The notes beneath the pieces are model-generated. The model was not told where the DNA came from. It made no database searches and saw only the letters and a program-made list of their open reading frames with translations. A program made the translations under genes and the position numbers. Below are positions 44,701-49,075 of a DNA stretch of 64,000 nt, one piece after another; the stretch's first letter is position 1; each line of letters opens with the position of its first letter. Source of the DNA: Henricia sp. BOLD:AAB3569 (taxonomy: Eukaryota; Echinodermata; Asteroidea; Spinulosida; Echinasteridae); assembly GCA_037783545.1 (NCBI GenBank), contig JBBELK010000057.1, forward strand, positions 558,001-622,000, written 5' to 3'.

Positions 44701-45284
44701 AGATCCCAGTTTGGCCAATTGCTTGTTCATTTTATTTTTAAAGTTGGCTTCCTATGTTGGTCTTCGCTTACATTTTTGATCAAGTTACAGCTGAACCTCA
44801 CTAAGAGCATTTTGAACAAGAAAAACTTAAAAATATATATAATATATAGAATTCACCCCTTAAAAATGTGTGCAAATATCATTCAGCTAAACGTTTGACA
44901 TTACAGTTATCCGTAAAACGTGGAAGGACTACAAAGGGGAAGATATTTAGAGAAAAGAATAGATCCAATTCCTTGTTTTTCTTTACTTTCATTCCTTATA
45001 ATACAAAGTTCGTGTTACAACCAAGTAATTTTCATACATATAGTCGCGTTGTGATGAAGCCCTCTTACATGTAATTCCTATATAAACCTTCGGCCGAATA
45101 ATCAGGTATGCATGTCCAGCTGGATTGCTGAATTTATTTGTACCACAGCCTGAGTGAATTTTGTTTTCTTATTTCCCTTGGCCAGCTTTCGAGTGATGCC
45201 CAAAGCACCAATTATGCTGCAGTGGAAACGAGAGTTGTGCACCCAACAGCCATCAACCACGATGAGATTAAAACCATCTTTTAA
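13088..45284 (+). CDS. SCARB-like: CD36-family class B scavenger receptor (LIMP-2/SCARB2-like), 13 coding exons
   Basis: Complete coding sequence: join of 13088-13210, 20935-21092, 27445-27586, 28827-28917, 30197-30309, 33015-33156, 34661-34730, 36865-37046, 38287-38405, 39299-39372, 39483-39534, 40481-40660 and 45186-45284. Every junction is GT-AG and in phase, giving 514 residues, near the usual family length of about 470-520. Layout: cytoplasmic N-tail 1-9, membrane span about 10-34, ectodomain to about 446, second span about 447-468, tail 469-514. Family landmarks are PPF..YWKFYFFDV with RGPYVYR (exon 2), ELLWGYDD (exon 5), and the cysteines C279, C320, C327 and C338. Known family role: lipid or lipoprotein binding and transport, or lysosomal receptor function. 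The tail has EEKPLL (E478-L483), YAAV (492-495) and a C-terminal TIF. The four-cysteine set and the dileucine favour a LIMP-2-like protein, but an SR-B1/CD36-like role is possible. Sequons include NVT, NST, NGT (twice) and NSS. Family assignment is strong; the subtype is inference. Confidence 0.93.
13575..13960 (+). pseudogene. LINE reverse transcriptase C-terminal fragment, frameshifted
   Basis: Successive frames read LTNTELKIRAFNYKCLRKLL, then NQVATLVGPQEP, then VKRRKLAWFGH, then ILQGTLE. This matches the downstream region of many LINE pol proteins (RRKL.WFGH..R). The frame changes several times and no polymerase motif remains. Confidence 0.7.
14000..14310. repeat. Dispersed repeat related to 59078-59390 (opposite orientation)
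   Basis: Shared landmarks are CACTGGTCCGTTGGCCAAAT here against GGCCAACGGACCAGTG there, plus CCAACTGGCC and GTCGACTGTGTGTAAAA. It is probably a MITE family. Confidence 0.6.
14802..15051 (-). mobile_element. tRNA-derived SINE, flanked by 40-bp direct repeats
   Basis: On the minus strand the body reads CAGCTCAGTGGTCGAGTTGT, then AGTATGCAGGAGGTCGTGAG, recalling A- and B-box tRNA regions. It shares the TAGTATGCAGGAGGT segment with the copy at 29085-29300. Related 40-base segments (GAGAATGCRATTTGGCTTG) flank it on both sides. Confidence 0.5.
15110..15275. mobile_element. Diverged copy of the pogo-type MITE
   Basis: TAAAGCTCCTTTTTCGAAGT, then GTCCCGAATGTTATT, then GATGAGTTT follow the order of the intact copy at 34160-34339. 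The left terminus is missing. Confidence 0.35.
15463..15756 (+). pseudogene. Tc1/mariner transposase C-terminal fragment
   Basis: The frame reads HATVVQLEEQNIELLLW, then SPDLNPIKQLWHELGRRV, then LQEEWNNLPQ and NLVDSMHSRC. This is the third part of a Tc1 DDE domain, including the aspartate of SPDLNP. The first catalytic residues are missing because the left repeat joins directly to this fragment, so the gene is dead. Confidence 0.85.
16440..16720. repeat. Imperfect tandem duplication of about 115 bp in the G+C-rich core
   Basis: GGAGCTGGCATGGCGGGTGG (16448) and GGAGCTGACGTGGTGGGCGG (16583) begin parallel segments that both continue GGGGCC..., then CTTCC(T/C)ACAGCACGC.GA. Confidence 0.6.
16973..18502. 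mobile_element. Harbinger-like element nested in the G+C-rich core
   Basis: The ends are GGACCTTATTCACAAAGCGC and, read inward from the right, GGGCCTTATTCACGAAGCGC. Both continue TCTTA and are flanked by a CTG duplication (16970-16972 and 18503-18505). A 3-bp target duplication with such ends fits PIF/Harbinger. Base composition drops back to A+T-rich inside. Frames near 17522-17660 and 17709-18065 are unidentified. Confidence 0.7.
20512..20805. mobile_element. hAT-like MITE with internal poly-G and TTGACGGG repeats
   Basis: The ends CAGGGGCAGATCCAGG and CTGGATCCGCGCCTG are inverted and resemble the hAT terminus CAGTGGCGGATCCAG. The core (20658-20775) is an extreme G tract followed by an 8-bp TTGACGGG tandem. 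A possible fragment of the same family (GGTGGATCCAGAACATTTTT) lies near 35109. Confidence 0.6.
20935..21092 (+). CDS. Scavenger receptor exon 2 (residues 42-94)
   Basis: The acceptor GTAG is at 20931-20934 and the donor GTAGAG at 21093; the exon ends in phase 2. It encodes the start of the ectodomain, including the family signatures KEPPFIIYWKFYFFDV, NPSEI and QRGPYVYR. These match the conserved region near the N-terminal span of CD36, SR-B1 and LIMP-2. Confidence 0.92.
21292..23288. mobile_element. 2-kb inverted-repeat element whose ends are arrays of an 11-bp palindromic unit
   Basis: The termini CCCTTACAGAAAT and ATTTCTGTAAGGG are inverted. Just inside each lies an array of AAGCTTGCNGC units, each centred on the palindrome GCAAGCTTGC: 21312-21655 on the left and 22890-23275 on the right. 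Seven consecutive perfect 11-bp units occupy 21526-21597. The centre (21720-22890) is ordinary A+T-rich sequence with no recognised gene. Repetitive frames such as KLAASLPQAC arise from the array and are not proteins. Confidence 0.75.
23290..23700 (-). other. Possible 3' non-coding/LTR region of the BEL/Pao element
   Basis: This lies downstream (minus strand) of the BEL C-terminal coding remnant. No second LTR copy was identified, so the LTR boundary is not proven. Confidence 0.25.
23690..23930 (-). pseudogene. BEL/Pao retrotransposon polyprotein C-terminus (DUF5641-like)
   Basis: The minus-strand frame reads CDISVKPRDIVLLLEPDVAL, then NRWPMGVVVEI, then LVRTVKVQVG, and further on a PVQKLVVLLE segment. 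This is the R..DVVLL.......WP.G.V.......VR.V.V domain that follows integrase in BEL/Pao elements. Integrase and most of the reverse transcriptase are deleted between this and the next fragment. Confidence 0.75.
24066..24790 (-). pseudogene. BEL/Pao polyprotein remnant: protease end to reverse transcriptase start
   Basis: On the minus strand, PKFYTRDFFAAERT, then ETASKWLHLEQIASELP, then CEIGMLIGFNCPEAL, then (next frame) LPINKAQAFTRLGHFKRKLL, and finally GEVWYIPHHGV. This is the well-known order linking protease and reverse transcriptase in BEL/Pao elements. At least one frameshift separates the parts. After HHGV about 110 bases of GTTCCC-rich filler lead to the DUF5641-like fragment. Confidence 0.8.
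24790..26855. repeat. TCCGTA-rich inverted-repeat block inside the BEL/Pao element
   Basis: The segment near 24823-24975 is almost perfectly inverted at 26365-26522. Landmarks are GGCGTCGCGTCCGCTGCTGA against TCAGCAGCGGACGCGACGCC, and CGCATCTTTCCGTAAGTCTC against its mirror. A second, shorter inverted pair lies at 25187-25258 and 25801-25856. A segment of about 110 bases (26250-26360) is repeated directly at 26535-26650. GACCGTGTGACTGTAGCAT occurs at about 25135 and 26837 in the same orientation. Confidence 0.75.
25960..26250 (+). pseudogene. BEL/Pao aspartic protease fragment, opposite in orientation to the rest
   Basis: The + frame reads TLMIVPVWVAAALNSAREVL, then FVMLDTQSDN; after a frame change it reads KLATMTPSSTVSNCVLLKDI, then TVRG. 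DTQSD is the aspartic protease active-site motif of BEL/Pao elements, and the V.L.T.T.....NC......VRG stretch follows it in the family. The continuation of this same protein lies on the minus strand at 24790-24066. Confidence 0.75.
26860..27440. other. Intron 2 remainder; possible Harbinger-like right end
   Basis: No exon is recognisable. A segment ending GTGAATACCGCCCC near 27300 resembles Harbinger-type termini, but its partner was not found. Confidence 0.25.
27445..27586 (+). CDS. Scavenger receptor exon 3 (residues 94-141)
   Basis: Acceptor TTCTTCCAG, donor GTAAGG; the frame closes to phase 0. It encodes ENVT (an N-glycosylation sequon), NST (another), FEPGLSVGLESD and the segment ITALNVPYI. 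This corresponds to the family's F.P..S.G.E.D..T.LN block. Confidence 0.92.
27974..28588. mobile_element. Non-autonomous DNA element with GATGTCC ends, intron 3
   Basis: GATGTCCGCTATTAAACTTGG at its left end, trimmed to GATGTCCGCTATTAAACTTG, mirrors the right end read inward as GATGTCCCCTAATAACGTGG. Both continue CGC. The interior is unremarkable. Confidence 0.55.
28827..28917 (+). CDS. Scavenger receptor exon 4 (residues 142-171)
   Basis: A 91-base exon with acceptor TTGTTACAG and donor GTAAGAG. It encodes TAVHLLDWLP, then LREVLSLFLSGLDEHLFK, the helical ectodomain segment that precedes the LLWGY motif in this family. It enters in phase 0 and leaves in phase 1, exactly what exons 3 and 5 require. 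That phase fit, plus similarity to the LIMP-2/SR-B helix bundle, is the case for this otherwise short exon. Confidence 0.85.
29085..29300 (+). mobile_element. tRNA-derived SINE (same family as 14802-15051)
   Basis: TGGTTTAGACATCTGCTCTA, then AGTATGCAGGAGGTTGTGAG, then GCAGATCC resemble tRNA A-box and B-box regions. A non-tRNA tail follows to about 29300. The B-box is degenerate. Confidence 0.45.
29320..29890. other. Intron 4 sequence, no feature beyond a small hairpin
   Basis: GTAACATGGACGGA (29490) and TCCGTCCATGTTAC (29519) form a short hairpin with CCATGTTATGAACATA nearby. Nothing else was seen. Confidence 0.3.
29900..30072. mobile_element. Pogo-type MITE, copy 1
   Basis: Begins CAGTAAACTCTCGTTATAAT after a TA dinucleotide and ends near GAGTTTACC. 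It is colinear with the 34160-34339 copy (GTGTGTGCATT, GCGCTCTCTGGATATAAAG). Confidence 0.65.
30197..30309 (+). CDS. Scavenger receptor exon 5 (residues 172-209)
   Basis: Acceptor CTTTTCCAAAG, donor GTGAGT. It encodes LTVKELLWGYDDEIVKL and PGMPDGQFGFLVD. ELLWGY is the most recognisable CD36-family motif. The open frame continues upstream without a stop, but phase agreement with exon 4 selects 30197 as the exon start. Confidence 0.9.
30552..32193. mobile_element. 1.64-kb DNA transposon with CCGTAATTTTCGGACTATAA ends, intron 5
   Basis: The left end CCGTAATTTTCGGACTATAA and the right end read inward CCGTGATTTTTGGACTATAA are flanked by TA. Both continue GCC, and GCGGCTTA occurs subterminally at both ends. 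TA target sites and this terminus fit the Tc1/mariner/pogo group. Frames between 31419 and 32012 (for example GKKIRQIALKIL) faintly recall a pogo/CENP-B helix-turn-helix but are not convincing. Confidence 0.7.
32447..32715. repeat. Strand-asymmetric poly(CCCCCT) tract, 270 bp
   Basis: The + strand is almost pure C and T (CCCCCTCCCCCT-like), with a few CGCCCCT interruptions in the first half. The glycine/arginine- and proline-rich frames across it are artefacts. It lies in intron 5, about 300 bases before exon 6. Confidence 0.95.
33015..33156 (+). CDS. Scavenger receptor exon 6 (residues 210-256)
   Basis: Acceptor ACTTTCAG, donor GTACGA. It encodes QNGTSHDDFTVFSGK and then INWIELWNGNSALSWW, matching the family's NGTSDG.Y.V.TG....... 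I..W.G...L.WW block. Two NGT sequons flank it. Confidence 0.92.
33472..33717. mobile_element. Near-perfect foldback MITE, intron 6
   Basis: The two arms pair across almost the whole length: GACTTGCCCAAGTCTGACCT against GGACCTGGGCAAGTC, and TGTCTCGGAA against TTCCGAGACA at the centre. GTCTAGGCAA is tandemly duplicated at the right end. Confidence 0.8.
33755..33955 (-). mobile_element. tRNA-derived SINE, copy A
   Basis: Minus strand: the tRNA-like body GGCTTCATAGCTCAATTGGT, then GGTTCGAATCCTGGTGGA (B-box) is preceded by a shared head (GAACAACTGCA-like, GAGACCACTAGTTGG). It is followed by a tail with CATCCAGATTTCCCAAACT. The cloverleaf is near complete, but the anticodon loop is one base short and the element extends on both sides. 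It is a SINE, not a tRNA gene. Confidence 0.8.
34160..34339. mobile_element. Pogo-type MITE, copy 2
   Basis: Inverted ends CAGTAAACTC and GAGTTTACTG are flanked by TA on both sides (34158-34159, 34340-34341). It is 180 bases long. The CAGT.AACTC...TTATAACG start is characteristic of pogo/Tigger-type MITEs. Confidence 0.8.
34661..34730 (+). CDS. Scavenger receptor exon 7 (residues 257-280)
   Basis: Acceptor CCACTCACAG, donor GTAGGA. It encodes DGIIFHSFVTENDMLHLFQP and ends NLCR. C279 is the first of the four ectodomain cysteines and aligns with the conserved cysteine of the family's D..CRS motif. Confidence 0.9.
34740..36270. other. Intron 7, first part; no feature recognised
   Basis: A+T-rich intron without coding similarity or long inverted repeats. 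A short GGTGGATCCAGA fragment near 35109 resembles an hAT-like terminus. Confidence 0.3.
36270..36740 (-). pseudogene. Penelope-like retroelement GIY-YIG endonuclease fragment
   Basis: Minus-strand frames read KGCHGVYKIPCECG, then KVDIGETGRELPTKPK, then DKSAIFKLSHSEDHIINLEA. This matches the C..CG..Y.GETGR.L..R..EH......SA...H....H.I.W arrangement of Penelope-type GIY-YIG domains. Frameshifts and substitutions (no clear YVGETGR) mark it as decayed. Confidence 0.65.
36865..37046 (+). CDS. Scavenger receptor exon 8 (residues 280-341), cysteine-rich segment
   Basis: Acceptor ATACTGGCAG, donor GTAAGG. It encodes RSMPYVFDGYKTIRGVPL, then PPNAGFCDAKTEKCGPSG and VDKCRYG. C320, C327 and C338, together with C279 from exon 7, can form two disulfides, one short and one long. 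This is the arrangement known for LIMP-2; CD36 and SR-B1 carry additional cysteines here. Confidence 0.93.
37130..37510. repeat. Foldback-like repeat in intron 8
   Basis: GAATGTTGATAAACTACAAG, then CAGAAATTTCAGCC near 37138-37178 is mirrored by GGCTGAAATTTCTACAAGGC, then TTTTATCAACATC near 37404-37440. A similar segment occurs near 12250-12560 and a short one near 48010. Confidence 0.45.
37515..38286. other. Intron 8 remainder
   Basis: No recognisable gene. An open frame at 37632-37883 has no family signature and is probably chance. Confidence 0.25.
38287..38405 (+). CDS. Scavenger receptor exon 9 (residues 341-380)
   Basis: Acceptor TTCCTCAG, donor GTGAGT. It encodes GLPASISNPHFLYGDSS, then VNGLAPDPNKHKNYLSVQP. 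This matches the family block P...S.PHFL..D......V.GL.P....H...L...P. Confidence 0.93.
38922..39166. mobile_element. MITE related to 55234-55481, intron 9
   Basis: GGGGACAACTTCATAGAGAT at the left mirrors GCGCCATGAAATTGGCCCC at the right, with GTTTAGCAGCAAATTTTG and CGTTTAAGCAGC next inside. TAAGCATGC palindromes lie centrally. Confidence 0.6.
39299..39372 (+). CDS. Scavenger receptor exon 10 (residues 381-405)
   Basis: Acceptor CATCAACAG, donor GTAGGC. It encodes ILGVTFELKFRLQLSLHLEK, the strand-rich G......R.Q.N......... block of the lipid-tunnel barrel. Confidence 0.9.
39483..39534 (+). CDS. Scavenger receptor exon 11 (residues 405-422)
   Basis: A 52-base exon with acceptor CTCACCAG and donor GTAAGT. 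It encodes DMQNLIPVYFPVFWFEQ, the family motif ....... P..W.E just before the C-terminal membrane span. Confidence 0.9.
39760..39962 (+). mobile_element. tRNA-derived SINE, copy B
   Basis: Head GTGAGGAACAACTGCAACAC, then GAGACCACCAGTTGG; body GGCTTCATAACTCAATTGAT and GGTTCGAATCCCGGTGGATC; tail CATCCAGATTTCCCAAACTT to TATCGAATTAATTC. It lies in intron 11. Confidence 0.8.
40225..40395. repeat. Minisatellite of about 22-27 bp units, intron 11
   Basis: The unit GTGAGCCGGGTTGCGGCACA repeats with variants (GTGAACCGGCAGGCTGCGGC and similar) about seven times. It is G+C-rich against an A+T-rich background. Confidence 0.85.
40481..40660 (+). CDS. Scavenger receptor exon 12 (residues 423-482), second membrane span
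   Basis: Acceptor TTTCCATTAG, donor GTGAGT. It encodes the end of the ectodomain, a hydrophobic span (YVLVGLGSVVVLLTIILGI, about 450-468), then the basic stretch RKYKRK and the acidic run QEEEEKPL. The basic cluster fits the cytosolic face of the membrane. Confidence 0.92.
40930..41050. repeat. Dispersed repeat related to 61900-62045
   Basis: AAAAAGTTACCGCGACCTGC, then AGTAACATTCCTCTG, matches the reverse strand of 61960-62010 (AAAGTTACCGCGACCTTCGG, then TAACATTCCTTTG). The family is unidentified. Confidence 0.55.
41602..42521. mobile_element. hAT-type element inside the foldback loop
   Basis: The ends GGCCTGGGTGATTATCAAAA and (read inward) GCCTGTGTGATTAATCGATA carry ATCGATTAATCG subterminal palindromes. 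The flanks TTAGGTTA (41594-41601) and TTAGTTTA (42522-42529) form an 8-bp target duplication with one mismatch. A (CCGG)n run lies near 41970. Confidence 0.75.
42528..42850. mobile_element. Small foldback between the hAT element and the right arm
   Basis: AGGTATAAATTCCGTATTCG near 42528 mirrors AAATATGGAATTTATACCT near 42830. Pairing continues inward through TTCACTGAGAGAAAATTTC-like segments. Confidence 0.55.
43634..43868 (+). pseudogene. Transposase N-terminal helix-turn-helix fragment
   Basis: The frame reads MVQLTTEQRVFVVKREVSL; then, after frame changes, WKNVKKYEEQGTSLNINKGH, SGRRLTGRSPENV. This resembles the DNA-binding N-terminus of mariner-like transposases (T..ERVFIV........ GSV......GR.RT.....NV). 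The catalytic part is missing. Confidence 0.6.
43868..44177. mobile_element. MITE nested in the mariner remnant
   Basis: AAGGCGGATACACACTATCG at the left mirrors CGATAGTGTGAACTCCCCTT at the right. Both continue CGGAAAAATCACAC / GTGTGATTTTTCCG. Small GCGC-rich palindromes lie inside. Confidence 0.75.
44640..44760 (+). repeat. Partial tRNA-like SINE
   Basis: GCAGATAGCTCAGTTGGTAA resembles a tRNA D-arm with A-box. A convincing B-box does not follow. Confidence 0.3.
45186..45284 (+). CDS. Scavenger receptor exon 13 (residues 483-514), cytoplasmic tail and stop
   Basis: Acceptor CTTGGCCAG, phase 0. It encodes LSSDAQSTNYAAVETRVV, then HPTAINHDEIKTIF and TAA. The tail is not a conserved domain, but exon phase, an open frame to a stop, and position after the KPL donor support it. 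Joining exon 12 to 13 creates the EEKPLL dileucine signal. The preceding intron is about 4.5 kb and full of transposons. Confidence 0.78.
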   Translation, partial: LSSDAQSTNYAAVETRVVHPTAINHDEIKTIF

Positions 45285-45881
45285 ACTTACGAGGTGATGG
45301 GTTTTCAGTTCTGCCAATAAGGGTGGATTCACACCGAGCTTTTCGCGTAAAAATGTGAAGCGCGTCACTATTGAAAAAGCAGTGTGGAGGGAATTTGGAG
45401 TAAAGAGACGCACTGAAAATCACAGAATCACAAAAATACTAAGTTTCCCTTCACTCCATTGTTACTCCACGCCACTTTTTCTCAAAGCGATGCGCCTTGA
45501 AATTACTTGCGAAAAGGCTGTTTGATTTTGCCCTAAGTTACCTCAGTTACCAGAGGGATGATTGCTTTATACAGATTGAATCCAGATCTGGGATAAATCT
45601 TGCAGATAATTTTCTTTTTATGAAAATTCCTGTAACAACGACATTACATATCTAAAGAAATGTGTTAGTAAACTGGCCTGCAGAAATTTGTACTACTATA
45701 CTCACAGAAAAATAAGACTCACAAATGAACATCTTACCAACTGGACTTCATATCAGACCTTTTTTAATCAAGTCTACAGAAATGAGCTTTTGGGGTTTTT
45801 TGCTGCAACATTTCAATACAGTATATACGTATTTTGTTAGGGTTGTGTGCTTGTGTAAGTGAATATTTCAGGAGCAATAAA
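45285..45881 (+). other. Putative 3' UTR of the scavenger receptor with polyadenylation signal
   Basis: The first AATAAA after the stop codon is at 45876-45881, giving a 3' UTR of about 600 bases. A repeat beginning GGTGGATTCACACCGAGC lies inside it near 45324, and a related copy starts near 45917. Only the signal and its position support this call. Confidence 0.35.
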
Positions 45882-45899
45882 CACTTTGATAATGCTTGT

Positions 45900-46809
45900 A
45901 AAGTGAACATTTCTATGGGTGGATTCACACTGAGCCTTGCACATAAATGTGACGTGAATCAATTTGGGCATAAAATGTGTTTTTTGTGTGTTATTTTGTG
46001 GTTTTCAGTGCGTCGTTTCACTCAAAATTCCATTCATACTGCTTTTGTTTTACTGCATTACATTTAACCACTTGACGCCGGAGGACGTTTAAACACGCCA
46101 AAATGTCCGCATCAGTGTATAGCGGAGGACTTGTTATCGTTTAGGAGAAATTCCCCTGTTACTACACTCGCAGTAATTTACGAGGAAAAGGGGCAAAACA
46201 TTTTACAACGCATGGTTAATGAGTTTAGTTGTTTTCCTTCCTCCATGCTTCAACTAAAAATAAACCCGCGCCTACAGACAGCAATGTTTGAAATAATCCC
46301 GCCGTTAACTGGTATAACCATGGAGGAAGGAAACAACCATTGGTCAGATATGGATTTCGATCCAAAATTTAAATACAATGTAAACTAATTTTTTGCAAGT
46401 GGTCAAATGAAATTTCCTAAACTTAAACATGTTCCTTTCGTTATACAGTAAATATGTAATATTTTATAATTGCTTTATAATGACAATTTAAAATTTCGCG
46501 ATTCTCGTGCTGGAGATATTGCAGGCACACATTGTACATAGTTGGACTGCGCATGCGAAAGAAGAAATCGTTTGTTCGTTCGTTATGGCCCAAAGTATCA
46601 CGCACGAACGTTTCATTACACCTGCAGTAAGCGCATTCATGCGGTAACATCGATTGGGAACAAAGGGCTGTAATCCCGGTCGTAAAATCGATCGAGCAGC
46701 AGCGTGGCCACATGGTTTTCTGCAGTCGTGATAATTGGCTGTAATTGGATTATCAGATAGCCGTTCTAACTCCTCTTGTTTCCTTCCTCCATGATTACAC
46801 AATAATCTT
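45900..46809. other. Intergenic sequence, no gene recognised
   Basis: It contains the second GGTGGATTCACACTGAGC repeat (near 45917). TGGAGGAAGGAAACAA near 46321 and TTGTTTCCTTCCTCCA near 46780 pair as an inverted repeat about 460 bases apart, which may bound another element. Confidence 0.3.
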
Positions 46810-47396
46810 CAATGCATAGTTCCGACCTGTCACAACAGAGCTAGCAGACAGTGCCCACATACGTCAAAGTGCATTGCCTCACAAACAAATTGATCGCGAT
46901 TTTCCGCCGATACGTTGTATGCGGTGTTCCGGGTGAATTTTTGGATTCAAGGCCGGGCTTTTCGCAGTTCAAAGGTAAGAAAGCGAATCGGTATGAATAT
47001 ATGACTTCTCTGTATCACTGGCCTTTTACTAAGTGCGTGCTACGGTAACTGTCGACCCTGAAACATGAATACCTTTGAGTTTTCTCCAATGAATCTATGC
47101 TTTCCGTTGAAAGTCCGATTGCTTTGTGCGTTAATTGTTGTTCGCAGTTCAAAGGTAAGAAAGCGAATCGGTATGAATATATGACTTCTCTGTATCACTG
47201 GCCTTTTACTAAGTGCGTGCTACGGTAACTGTCGACCCTGAAACATGAATACCTTTTCTCCAATGAATCTATGCTTTCCGTTGAAAGTCCGATTGCTTTG
47301 TGCGTTGTGTGTCGCCATTTTGACGATAGCGTGTGAGGCATAGCAACAATATCCAAGGGGGCGGGGTTAACTGGGCAAACTCGGAACTATGCATTA
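46810..47396. mobile_element. Putative DNA element with ATGCATAGTTCCGA ends
   Basis: CAATGCATAGTTCCGA near the left mirrors TCGGAACTATGCATT at the right. It contains the 180-bp tandem duplication. The boundaries rest on 15-base ends only. Confidence 0.4.
46961..47306. repeat. Recent tandem duplication, two copies at 180-bp spacing
   Basis: 46961-47132 and 47141-47306 are nearly identical. Both start TTCGCAGTTCAAAGGTAAGA and end CCGATTGCTTTGTGCGTT. The second copy lacks a few bases after AATACCTTT. Confidence 0.95.
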
Positions 47397-47399
47397 AGA

Positions 47400-48049
47400 C
47401 CCAATATTTTGCATCAGTGACGGGCATGACGATGTAAGTTGTCCATGCAGCGCGGGATTTAAAATTAGATGTATGAACTCGAAACATCCACATTATAACA
47501 ATGTAAAATGCAATTAATAGATCTATTAATTTTAAACTGCATATGGTAAGGAAAAGAGAAGTGACGGTGCTTTCTATACAATGAACTTCCATTGTATACC
47601 ATTCCGAATTATGTGTGTCACAAATTCTACTTAACGGTACCTTATTTTCGTCCCTGATAATCGAGGAGCAGCTCAATTGCAATTCAGAATTATGATGAAA
47701 TAAATCCAACTTTATTACCCCATCGAGTTTAGAAATACCGTACCGTCACATCTTTGCCTTTCTTAGAGTTTGTTAGTGTTGGTCCTGCAAGCCTTGCCTT
47801 ATTTCCACATTCTTCTGGGGGTATGGTTGTGGAGCAGGATAATTGGCTTCCAGGCGTTTTATTTCCCGCGAAGTAATTTCTGGAATCGTGCATTTTATGT
47901 TCGCATTATAGTGCTAGGTTCACGATGCGTCATCTTCACCTTCATGTTTCGGCAAACAGATTGCAGATGATGCACTTTTTTTTACGAATTCTCATTATTA
48001 TACAGAATAATGTTGATAAACTGCCTTATTGAAATTTCAGAAACGGGTG
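47400..48049. other. Intergenic sequence, no gene recognised
   Basis: A minus-strand open frame at 47269-47709 has no family signature and overlaps the repeat, so it is not called. Confidence 0.3.
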
Positions 48050-48245
48050 CAGTAAACTACTTAACATGCATATTTGATAATGTTTTTGCTACTATATATA
48101 TTTTGTGTGTTTTTTAGGTTCTTTTTTATATGATTATTGTGTAACTCAAATTGTTTAAAATGTTTTATTTGTATACATCAAATCGCAATTCGACCTTTTT
48201 GGTCGCGAGAGTTTGATCAATAAAAACATTAAAAAAACAATAATA
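48050..48245 (+). mobile_element. Possible LINE 3' tail
   Basis: TCGACCTTTTTGGTCGCGAG, then AGTTTGATCAATAAAAACAT, then A-rich sequence looks like the hairpin plus tail that ends many CR1/L2-type elements. No coding part is preserved upstream. Confidence 0.3.
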
Positions 48246-48599
48246 ATACCTCAGAACCTTAAATGCATTGTGTTGAATAAAATAATGGTTAAAAAAAACG
48301 TTTGCAAACGAAATTTAAAAAAAACGGAAAGAATTTCGTTTACTGGTCGCTACTAATTCTTTTTATGACCCAATAACCACCAAAAGGTGTTAATACTATA
48401 AAGTAGGGCACATTATGAATCAAAGGGAGCAGTCTGTTGGGGCTGAATATCCTCCTTTAAATGCCACCCTGATCCTGTCATTATGTTACTTTTCGGTTGA
48501 CCAATGTTATGCAATTGGGTCAGTAGTTTTGGATTTGTGCCAATGGCGTCCAGTGGTCTAAACCATGGCATAGTCTGATTGGTAAAACCCAGTGTTGTA

Positions 48600-49067
48600 G
48601 TACTCAAGTCCAGGACTCGGACTCGAGTCCGACTCGAGTCACATTTTTCTTGACTCGGACTCGGACTCGACCATGGTGACTCTTGACTCGAGTTACCTAT
48701 TTTAAAAAAAGAAAATATATATATATACATGTACTTGTAATCGCGCGCTTAAAGCCACAGGCTCGTAAAATTCGTGCGACGAAATACGCAGCTCCATAGC
48801 AAAGGCATGGAGCTGCGTATTTCGTGGCACGAATTTGGCGCGCGCGCGTTGCTGACGAGCTTGTGCCTTTAATGCAGGATTCTTTAGGAAAAAGCACAGT
48901 ATACGACGCGTGAATATCATTATACACTACCCCCACCAGGCCGGCGAGAAGCACACGAGCACGTCATCGAAACTATGATAGCAGAAAAGTGACTCGAACT
49001 CGAGACTAATGACTCGGGACTCGGACTCGGACTCGGACTCGATATTCGTGACTCGACTACAACACTG
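48600..49067. mobile_element. hAT MITE with GACTCG repeats and 8-bp target duplication
   Basis: The ends CAGTGTTGTAGTACTCAAGT and, read inward, CAGTGTTGTAGTCGAGTCAC match the hAT terminus. The flanks GTAAAACC (48592-48599) and GTAAACCC (49068-49075) form an 8-bp duplication with one mismatch. GACTCG(G/A) hexamers fill both subterminal regions. Another MITE is nested inside. Confidence 0.85.
48749..48872. mobile_element. Palindromic TTAA-flanked MITE nested in the hAT MITE
   Basis: TTAA then AGCCACAGGCTCG at the left, CGAGCTTGTGCCT then TTAA at the right. Inside, CAGCTCCATAGCAAAGGCAT and ATGGAGCTG form a near-complete hairpin. The TTAA target is typical of piggyBac- or Kolobok-mobilised MITEs. 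Further copies are at 54781-54831 and 58246-58361. Confidence 0.75.
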
Positions 49068-49075
49068 GTAAACCC

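Noticed and set aside
47269-47709. A 146-residue minus-strand frame
   Set aside because: It overlaps the recent tandem repeat and an element boundary and shows no family signature.
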